Source: an uncultured Lachnospiraceae bacterium
Lineage (GTDB): Bacteria > Bacillota > Clostridia > Lachnospirales > Lachnospiraceae
Direction: 5' to 3'
NCBI GenBank assembly: GCA_958426095.1
Contig: CATZYB010000017.1
Span: 1-20,908, forward strand
Length of the DNA stretch: 20,908 nucleotides
Under the pieces are notes generated by a model that was not told the origin of the DNA, searched no databases, and was given only the letters and a program-made list of their open reading frames with translations. Below are positions 14,862 through 20,908 of the stretch, piece after piece. How positions within the stretch are numbered: position 1 is the first letter of the stretch; the number at the start of each line of letters is the position of its first letter. The translations under genes were made by a program, and so were the position numbers.

Positions 14862-17800
14862 TTACAGTTTAAATGTCATAAGCAGGTCTTCAGAATTTAC
14901 TTTGTCGCCCTCAGTGACAAAAATCTCATCGACAACACCAGCCGTTTTCGAAACAATGGTCGTTTCAATCTTCATAGCCTCGACAACGAGAAGCGGCGTA
15001 TTGACATCGACTTTATCACCTTTCTTAACAAAAATCTGGCATACCGTTCCAGGGATGGAGGAACCGATCTGTTTCGGATCGGATTTATCTGCCTTTGGTT
15101 TCTGATTTACATGGACAATTTCATTCTTATCTTCGACCACGATCTCACGGACAGAACCATTGACTTCAAAAGTCAATGTGCATTTTCCCTCGTCGTTAGC
15201 AGCAGTCTTACTGATATATTTAATGATCAGTGTCTTACCCTGACCGATATTTACGATCGTCTCTTCTCTCGGTCTCAGGCCATAGAAGTAAACGTGACTC
15301 TGAAGCTGGGATACGTCGTTGTAAGCTTCCAGGTGATTGCAATAATCTTCATATACCTTTGGATAGAGGGCATAGCTGACTGCTTTCTGACGGATTTCCA
15401 ACGGTGTAAAGGAAGACAGATCAAATTTGCTCTTCAGGTAAGCTTCAATCTGTTTAATATCCACGCTCTCCAGCAATGTTCCCGGACGGACACTGATCGG
15501 TTCCGCACCCTTAAGAACGATCTTCTGGAATTCTTCCGGGAAGCCCCCATCCGGCTGGCCGATCATACCTTTGAAATATTCTACGACAGATTCCGGATAA
15601 GAAATATCTTTTCCTGCTGTGAGAATATTATTTTTATCCAGATTATTCTTAAACATGAAAATTGCCAGGTCGCCGACAACTTTGGAGGTTGGCGTGACCT
15701 TCACAATATTTCCAAGCAGATCGTTAGCTTCTTTGTAAAGACGTTTGATATCGTCAAAACGTTCCTTTTCTCCCATATCCTTGACCTGAGCCAGGAGGTT
15801 GGAATACTGACCGCCAGGAATCTCATATTTGTAAATTTCAGAATTCGGAGAATACATTCCGCTTTCAAATGGTTTATAAACCTCACGTACACGGGCATAG
15901 TATTCACTGAGTTCATGCAGTTCTGCCAGATTAAGTCCTGTATCTCTCTCTGTTCCTTCCATCATTGCGACAATGGTATTCATAGACGGCTGACTTGTCA
16001 TGGAGCTCATGGATTCAATGGCCATATCGGCAATATCCACACCGGCCTCTGCGGCCATTAATACGGTACTCACACCGCTTCCTGTTGTGTCATGTGTATG
16101 TAAGTTCACAGGAATCTTCAGTTCTTTTTTCAGCTCGGTGATCAGCGTCTTAGCCGCATATGGTTTCAGCAGTCCGGCCATATCCTTGATCGTCAGGATA
16201 TGACATCCCATAGCCTCAATCTCTTTGGCCTTCTTCATGTAGTAATCTAATGTATATTTTGTCTCATTTGGATTGGAAATATCACCGGTATAGCAAATCG
16301 CACCTTCTACGATCTTTCCGGTCTTCAAAGCTTCTTCAACCGGCATCTTCATATTTTCCATCCAGTTCAGACTGTCAAAGATACGGAATACATCAATACC
16401 ACGGCCCGCGGAAACCTGAATAAATTCTTTAACCACATTATCCGGGTAATTGCTGTAGCCAACTGCATTCGATGCACGGAGCAGCATCTGGATCAATGTG
16501 TTCGGCATCAACTGACGTAATGTAGAAAGTCTGCGCCATGGAGACTCTTTTAAGAAACGATAGGCTGTATCATAAGTTGCACCGCCCCAGGCTTCTACAG
16601 AGAAAGCATTGGCAAGGAAAGCATTGGCCGCCGGAGCTGCGTCAATAATATCTCTCGTACGCATACGGGTTGCAAACAGAGACTGCTGAGCGTCACGCAT
16701 CGTCGTATCTGTGACATAAAGACGGTCCTCTCTGAGAATTTTCTGTGTAAATGCCTCTGCACCCAGTTTCAGGAATTCATCCCGCGTACCGTAAATCGGT
16801 TTCTTCTCATCATATACCGGCGGGCGATGCGCTTCCAAATATGGTTTTTCACCGTTCTGAGGATTGACGATCTTATCACCGATAAACTCAAGAATCTTTG
16901 TGGCACGGTCCTGCCCTTTTTGCAGATCATACAGTTCCGGTGTCTCTTCAATAAAAGTTGTATAACATTTTCCTTCCTGGAAAACTTCATGATTCAGCAC
17001 ATTGATCAGAAACTGAATATTTGTCTTAACTCCACGGATACGCATCTCTTTCAATGCACGAAGAGATTTCCGGATAGCGCCTTTAAATGTACGGTCATAG
17101 GAAATAACTTTAACAAGAAGGCTGTCATAATAAGGCAGAATTTCTGCACCTGTATAAGCATTACCGCCATCCAGACGCAGGCCATTACCTGAACCGGAAC
17201 GGTAAACGGTGATCCTTCCCGTATCCGGAAGGAAGTTGTTGACCGGATCTTCGGTTGTGATACGTGTCTGAATGGAATAACCGTTCAGTTTTACAGCATC
17301 CTGGGAAGGAATTCCGATTTCCTCAGAATCAAGCGTATAGCCTTCTGCGATCATGATCTGAGACTGAACGATATCAATGCCTGTAACCATTTCAGATACC
17401 GTATGCTCTACCTGGATTCGCGGATTCATCTCGATAAAATATGGATGGTTCTGATCATCCACAAGGAATTCCAATGTTCCCGCATTCCGATAACCCACGT
17501 GTTTCACCAAACGGATGGAGCTTTCGAAAATCTCATCACGCACTTCATCCGGTACAGTAAAGGCCGGTGCATATTCCACAACCTTCTGATGACGTCTCTG
17601 CACCGAACAGTCACGGTCATAAAGATGAACGACATTTCCATGATTGTCGGCCAGGATCTGAACTTCGATATGTTTTGGGCTTCTCAGATATTTTTCAATG
17701 AAAATCTGTTCATCGCCAAAAGCTTTTCTGGACTCTTCTCTGGCTTCACGGTAAGCTTTTTCCAATTCATTCGCAGAATTAACGATACGCATACCGCGGC

Positions 17801-18317
17801 CGCCGCCGCCGTTGGAAGCTTTCAGCATTACCGGATATCCGATAAAATCTGCCGCCTTTTCAACTTCTTCATAGTTTTCCACGGCTTTGTCAATCCCAGG
17901 AATCGTCGGCACTTCAGCCTCCATCGCCATTTTCTTTGAAGAAATCTTATCTCCCATGGCCCGCATCATGTCCGCCGTTGGTCCGATAAACACAATGCCG
18001 CTCTTTTCGCAGGCCTCCGCAAAATATGGATTTTCAGATAAAAATCCATAACCCGGATGGATCGCATCCACCTGATGTTCCCTTGCTATACGAATGATCG
18101 TATCAATATCCAGATAGGCGTCAACCGGTCCTTTATCCGGATTTAAAAGATAAGCCTCATCTGCTTTCGTACGAAACATAGCATATTTATCTTCTTTTGA
18201 AAAAACTGCAACCGTGCCGATTCCCAGCTCATTTAATGCCCGGAAAATACGAATCGCGATTTCTCCCCGGTTTGCAACCAGTACTTTTTTAAATTTCTTG
18301 ATTCCTTTAGTACTCAT
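14862..18317 (-). CDS. pyc: Pyruvate carboxylase
   Basis: A 1151-residue single-chain enzyme of full family length. It adds bicarbonate to pyruvate to make oxaloacetate, using ATP and biotin, and so refills the oxaloacetate pool. Domains in order: biotin carboxylase (about 8-455), with the ATP-grasp glycine loop NGGGGRGMR (169-177) and RDCSVQRRHQKVVE (235-248); carboxyltransferase (about 530-830), with TDTTMRDAQQS (536-546), the carboxylated Lys711 in TIKDMAG and the metal-binding HTHD (740-743); then the allosteric linker and the C-terminal biotinyl domain with AMKIE, biotin on Lys1116. The usual AMKME reads AMKIE. The frame is open upstream, but ATG 18317 has GGAGG seven bases before it and starts next to the conserved KKVLVANRGEIA. 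Confidence 0.97.
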   Translation of the reverse strand: MSTKGIKKFKKVLVANRGEIAIRIFRALNELGIGTVAVFSKEDKYAMFRTKADEAYLLNPDKGPVDAYLDIDTIIRIAREHQVDAIHPGYGFLSENPYFAEACEKSGIVFIGPTADMMRAMGDKISSKKMAMEAEVPTIPGIDKAVENYEEVEKAADFIGYPVMLKASNGGGGRGMRIVNSANELEKAYREAREESRKAFGDEQIFIEKYLRSPKHIEVQILADNHGNVVHLYDRDCSVQRRHQKVVEYAPAFTVPDEVRDEIFESSIRLVKHVGYRNAGTLEFLVDDQNHPYFIEMNPRIQVEHTVSEMVTGIDIVQSQIMIAEGYTLDSEEIGIPSQDAVKLNGYSIQTRITTEDPVNNFLPDTGRITVYRSGSGNGLRLDGGNAYTGAEILPYYDSLLVKVISYDRTFKGAIRKSLRALKEMRIRGVKTNIQFLINVLNHEVFQEGKCYTTFIEETPELYDLQKGQDRATKILEFIGDKIVNPQNGEKPYLEAHRPPVYDEKKPIYGTRDEFLKLGAEAFTQKILREDRLYVTDTTMRDAQQSLFATRMRTRDIIDAAPAANAFLANAFSVEAWGGATYDTAYRFLKESPWRRLSTLRQLMPNTLIQMLLRASNAVGYSNYPDNVVKEFIQVSAGRGIDVFRIFDSLNWMENMKMPVEEALKTGKIVEGAICYTGDISNPNETKYTLDYYMKKAKEIEAMGCHILTIKDMAGLLKPYAAKTLITELKKELKIPVNLHTHDTTGSGVSTVLMAAEAGVDIADMAIESMSSMTSQPSMNTIVAMMEGTERDTGLNLAELHELSEYYARVREVYKPFESGMYSPNSEIYKYEIPGGQYSNLLAQVKDMGEKERFDDIKRLYKEANDLLGNIVKVTPTSKVVGDLAIFMFKNNLDKNNILTAGKDISYPESVVEYFKGMIGQPDGGFPEEFQKIVLKGAEPISVRPGTLLESVDIKQIEAYLKSKFDLSSFTPLEIRQKAVSYALYPKVYEDYCNHLEAYNDVSQLQSHVYFYGLRPREETIVNIGQGKTLIIKYISKTAANDEGKCTLTFEVNGSVREIVVEDKNEIVHVNQKPKADKSDPKQIGSSIPGTVCQIFVKKGDKVDVNTPLLVVEAMKIETTIVSKTAGVVDEIFVTEGDKVNSEDLLMTFKL

Positions 18318-18355
18318 CCCTTTTCCTCCCCTTCTTTTTTTATTTTTATTTTCAG

Positions 18356-18389
18356 AAAATCGAAGGCGCATATCTGCACCTTCGATTTT
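18356..18389. terminator. Hairpin terminator between the HPr-like gene and pyc
   Basis: AAAATCGAAGG (18356-18366) and CCTTCGATTTT (18379-18389) pair perfectly, and four more inner pairs (one G-U) close on a four-base loop, giving a 15-bp stem. It lies 19 bases after the stop of the HPr-like gene and 38 bases before the pyc ATG. The T-run is only the TTTT in the stem, so termination may be partial. Confidence 0.65.
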
Positions 18390-18408
18390 AAGGAACGTAG
18401 TAATGTAA

Positions 18409-18663
18409 TTACTGCTTTGATATATATTTGTCAATCGCCTCTACAGCATCGTTTTCATCCGGTCCGTTTGCAATAATGGTAATTTTTTCACCTTCAGCCA
18501 GTCCCAGGCTCATCATTCCCATAATACTCTTTGCATTTACCTTTTTCTCCTGAATCTCCACGTAAATGCTGCTCTCATATTGACTTGCAACCTGAACAAG
18601 CAATGCTACCGGCCGGGCTTCCAACCCTTTTGGAATATTAATCGTCATACTCTTTGAAACCAT
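18409..18663 (-). CDS. crh: HPr-family protein lacking His15, Crh-like
   Basis: An 84-residue HPr fold protein. The active-site segment reads GLEARPVA instead of GLHARPA, so residue 15 is Glu (codon GAA) and phosphate transfer from Enzyme I through His15 is impossible. Ser46 is kept in the normal context KSIMGMMSLG, the target of HPr kinase. This combination (no His15, Ser46 kept) defines Crh-like regulators; Bacillus subtilis Crh has Gln15 and also follows whiA. The likely role is Ser46-phosphate-dependent signalling in carbon control, by analogy with Crh as CcpA partner. The symbol is by analogy. It lies 27 bp after whiA and ends at a hairpin before pyc. Confidence 0.88.
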   Translation of the reverse strand: MVSKSMTINIPKGLEARPVALLVQVASQYESSIYVEIQEKKVNAKSIMGMMSLGLAEGEKITIIANGPDENDAVEAIDKYISKQ

Positions 18664-18690
18664 AATCGTACCTTGCCTTTCTACCCTTTG

Positions 18691-19641
18691 CTAACTTCTA
18701 GCTCTTAACTCGTCTGCCAAGAGACTCAACTTACGTAATCGGTGATTCACACCGGATTTACCTACGGGAGTCGACAACAGTTTCCCCAGTTCGATCAATG
18801 ATGCCTCCGGATACTCCAGCCGAAGCTGGGCTATCTCTTTTAATCCATCGGTTAACTCACTGAATCCTACGGTATCTCGGATATACGTAATATCCTCAAT
18901 CTGTTTCACCGCCGCAGATACAGTCTTAGAAATATTTGCTGTTTCGCAATTCACACGCCGATTTACCGAATTCCTCATTTCTTTTAAAATACGGATATTC
19001 TCCAATTCCATCAGAGAAACATGGGCTTCCATAACGTTGAGCATGTCAACGATCTGGGATGCTTCTTTGATATACACGACGTAATATTTTTTCCGGGTAA
19101 TCCATTTTCCATCGATATTAAATATTTTCATCATATCGCATATCTGCTGTGCCCGTTCAACTGTTGTGCATACAATTTCAAAATGATAGGTCTTTTCCGG
19201 TTCACTGATCGAACCGGCACATAAAAACAATCCTCTTAAAAATGCGCGTTTACAACATGCCTTCTGAAAGATCAGCGGATGAACTATCGCATAGTTTTCC
19301 TCAATCTTTCCGTCACCATTCATAAACTTGACCGAACTCAATATTTTCCTGGCCGCATAATCTTCTTTCACTTCCAGTATGTATATACGGTTTTTGCCGG
19401 TATGGATATGATTTCTAATACATAAGTCAACATCTATATTATATGTTTTTTTCACTAATGTAAAGTATTTTCTTGCAACCGCAAGGTTTTCTGTGTGTAT
19501 TTTTATCGATACTTTTCCTTCTTCATCCTGAAATATCTGTCCATTCATGCTCAAAATAGCAGCTGTTTCAGCAATACGGCAATGCATTGCACTGCCTGTC
19601 TGATAGGAAAGTTCTTCCTTTACACGACCCGAAAAAGACAT
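18691..19641 (-). CDS. whiA: DNA-binding protein WhiA
   Basis: A 316-residue WhiA protein of normal length. The N-terminal two-thirds is the LAGLIDADG-homing-endonuclease-like fold, which in this family has no nuclease activity (CCKRAFLRGLFLCAGSIS near 128-145 is the second core helix). The C-terminal part is a helix-turn-helix domain (about 225-316) with LIELGKLLSTPVGKSGVNHR. WhiA is known for roles in sporulation in Streptomyces and in division and chromosome segregation in Bacillus. It starts 14 bp after rapZ with AGGAGTG before the ATG. The usual partner gene yvcK is absent between rapZ and whiA. Confidence 0.97.
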   Translation of the reverse strand: MSFSGRVKEELSYQTGSAMHCRIAETAAILSMNGQIFQDEEGKVSIKIHTENLAVARKYFTLVKKTYNIDVDLCIRNHIHTGKNRIYILEVKEDYAARKILSSVKFMNGDGKIEENYAIVHPLIFQKACCKRAFLRGLFLCAGSISEPEKTYHFEIVCTTVERAQQICDMMKIFNIDGKWITRKKYYVVYIKEASQIVDMLNVMEAHVSLMELENIRILKEMRNSVNRRVNCETANISKTVSAAVKQIEDITYIRDTVGFSELTDGLKEIAQLRLEYPEASLIELGKLLSTPVGKSGVNHRLRKLSLLADELRARS

Positions 19642-19655
19642 AGCTTCACTCCTGT

Positions 19656-20531
19656 CTATTTATTTCGAAGCGCATCTTTGGAAATATCTCTATGTTCCAC
19701 TTTGACACTGTAGTCCTTCGCTTTAAGCCGTTCAAAAATGCCATTAGCCATAGTCACTGAACGATGTTTTCCGCCGGTACATCCGACTGCGATCACCAAC
19801 TGATTTTTTCCCTCTTTGATATATTCAGGGACAAGAAAAACCAGCAGATCTTCAATCTTGTCCAGAAACACGACCGATTCTTTACAATTCATCACATAAT
19901 CCCTGACTTCAAAGTCATTGCCCGTTTTTTTACGAAGGCTCTCCACATAATAAGGATTCGGCAGAAAACGTACGTCAAAGACCAAATCCGAGTCTGTCGG
20001 AATACCGTACTTGAATCCAAAAGAAAGCACTGTTAAATAAAAATTCTGATACGGCTCATTTTTAACGAAAATTTTGTCCACTTCGCCTTTCAGGTCCCGG
20101 ACAAGCATCTGGCTTGTATCAATAATATAACTGGCCCGCTGTTTTAAAAACTGCATTTTCTTTCGTTCATTTTTGATTCCGTCTTCGATGCGGCCCCGGG
20201 CCGCCAATGGATGCTGTCGGCGCGTCTCTTTATACCGTTTGATCAGAACATCGTCTTCGCAATCCAAAAACAGGATTTCATAGTTAATTTCCAAATCTTC
20301 GATATTTTCTAAAACTTTATTTACCGTCATCAGGCTCTCGCCGCTGCGGATATCAATGCCGAGAGCCACCAACGGCATTGTATTTTCCCCCTGCCCGGAA
20401 GCCAGTTCGGCAAATTTAGGCAGAAGCGGCACAGGAAGATTATCCACACAAAAATAACCGATATCCTCCAACATTTTCAACACAGAACTTTTTCCTGCTC
20501 CGGACATTCCCGTTACAATAACAAATCGCAT
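19656..20531 (-). CDS. rapZ: RapZ/YvcJ family nucleotide-binding protein
   Basis: A 291-residue protein of normal RapZ length. Walker A GMSGAGKS is at 8-15, and the C-terminal domain has GCTGGKHRSV (250-259), the conserved phosphosugar/ligand-binding loop. In E. coli RapZ controls GlmZ small RNA and thus amino-sugar synthesis; in Firmicutes (YvcJ) it is a nucleotide-hydrolysing protein with a less clear role. The ATG has GAGGAGG about five bases upstream. It lies between murB and whiA in what looks like one operon. Confidence 0.96.
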   Translation of the reverse strand: MRFVIVTGMSGAGKSSVLKMLEDIGYFCVDNLPVPLLPKFAELASGQGENTMPLVALGIDIRSGESLMTVNKVLENIEDLEINYEILFLDCEDDVLIKRYKETRRQHPLAARGRIEDGIKNERKKMQFLKQRASYIIDTSQMLVRDLKGEVDKIFVKNEPYQNFYLTVLSFGFKYGIPTDSDLVFDVRFLPNPYYVESLRKKTGNDFEVRDYVMNCKESVVFLDKIEDLLVFLVPEYIKEGKNQLVIAVGCTGGKHRSVTMANGIFERLKAKDYSVKVEHRDISKDALRNK

Positions 20532-20582
20532 CTTCCGCCTCCTCTAAGTGAATTTATCCAGCCGTCCTTCATTGATGAACCT

Positions 20583-20908
20583 TTAAAATTCTCCGATCAT
20601 CCGCACTTCCGGCTCCAAATGTACCTGAAATTTCTGATAAACTTCCCGGTCCACATCCGCCATCAACTGTCTTACCTGGGCCGCCGTCGCCTCTCCGGCA
20701 TTGATAACGAACCCGCTGTGCTTTTCCGATACCATAGCGTCGCCGACACGATATCCTTTCAATCCGGCATCCTGGATCAGCTTTCCGGCGAAGTAACCTT
20801 CCGGCCGTTTAAATGTGCTTCCCGCACTTGGATATTCCAACGGCTGTTTTTCCCGGCGCTGCCGCGACAATTCATCAACTCTGGCCGATATAGCCGCCCG
20901 ATCGCCCC
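20583..20908 (-). CDS. murB: UDP-N-acetylenolpyruvoylglucosamine reductase MurB (C-terminal part)
   Basis: The last 107 codons of MurB; the rest lies beyond the right edge. PSAGSTFKRP holds the serine that protonates the substrate, GYFAGKLIQDAGLKGYRVGDA and VSEKHSGFVIN follow, and LEPEVRMIG near the end holds the catalytic glutamate. The enzyme reduces UDP-GlcNAc-enolpyruvate to UDP-MurNAc with NADPH and FAD. The type is the short MurB found in Firmicutes. It is followed by rapZ after 51 bp. Confidence 0.95.
   Translation of the reverse strand, partial: GDRAAISARVDELSRQRREKQPLEYPSAGSTFKRPEGYFAGKLIQDAGLKGYRVGDAMVSEKHSGFVINAGEATAAQVRQLMADVDREVYQKFQVHLEPEVRMIGEF

Noticed and set aside
15111..16061. 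Plus-strand open frame of 316 codons
   Set aside because: It lies fully antisense to the conserved carboxyltransferase part of pyruvate carboxylase and has no family features.
18318..18434. Upstream extension of the pyruvate carboxylase frame by 39 codons
   Set aside because: The added part would run through the hairpin and into the HPr-like gene; the ATG at 18317 has a strong ribosome site and starts at the normal place.
20532..20582. Small TTCAT-ATGAA inverted repeat between murB and rapZ as a terminator
   Set aside because: The stem is five base pairs with a two-base loop and no T-run follows.

Overview
The window looks like chromosome of a low-to-medium GC anaerobic Firmicute of the Clostridia, most likely Lachnospiraceae-like. 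The signs are strong AGGAGG-type ribosome sites, SigA-type promoters, a murB-rapZ-whiA-HPr cluster, a single-chain pyruvate carboxylase, and a selenium-dependent molybdenum hydroxylase locus. The family placement is inference from gene content. Almost every gene lies on the minus strand; the one clear plus-strand gene is a CAT-type acetyltransferase.

Region A (9910 down to 1, minus strand) is a probable single operon of 12 tightly packed genes. It starts from a good promoter (TTTACA-17-TATAAT) and a roughly 75-nt leader that can fold. The order is moaA, moaC, yqeC, selD, yedF, an EF2568-type cysteine desulfurase-like gene, a DUF3343 gene, an XdhC/CoxI-family gene, yqeB, then FAD, 2Fe-2S and molybdenum subunits of a xanthine dehydrogenase-type hydroxylase. 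The molybdenum subunit runs off the left edge. MoaA and MoaC start molybdopterin synthesis and SelD makes selenophosphate. YedF, DUF3343 and the desulfurase-like protein are candidate Se/S handling proteins. YqeB, YqeC and the XdhC-type protein are candidate cofactor maturation factors. This matches the described third selenium-use trait, in which selenium is a labile cofactor of molybdenum hydroxylases. Many neighbours overlap by 1-17 bp, which suggests translational coupling.

Region B (9930-10714, plus strand) is a CAT-like acetyltransferase gene. Its own promoter lies back to back with the moaA promoter, a perfect 13-bp dyad sits in its 5' leader, and a shared terminator separates it from the convergent gene on the right.

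Region C (10700-12952, minus) pairs an NhaC-family antiporter with a cytosolic-looking C39-type cysteine peptidase homologue; the two genes overlap by 8 bp. Region D (12958-14835, minus) is a membrane-anchored foldase with two parvulin-like domains, the first degenerate and interrupted by four 11-residue Thr/Glu-rich repeats. Region E (14862-18317, minus) is full-length pyruvate carboxylase.

Region F (18356-20908, minus) is murB (partial), rapZ, whiA and an HPr paralogue in which the phosphorylatable His15 is Glu while Ser46 is kept. It is therefore Crh-like, and its place after whiA matches crh in Bacillus subtilis. No tRNA, rRNA, CRISPR array, insertion sequence or prophage gene was seen, and no gene-free stretch exceeds about 210 bp.
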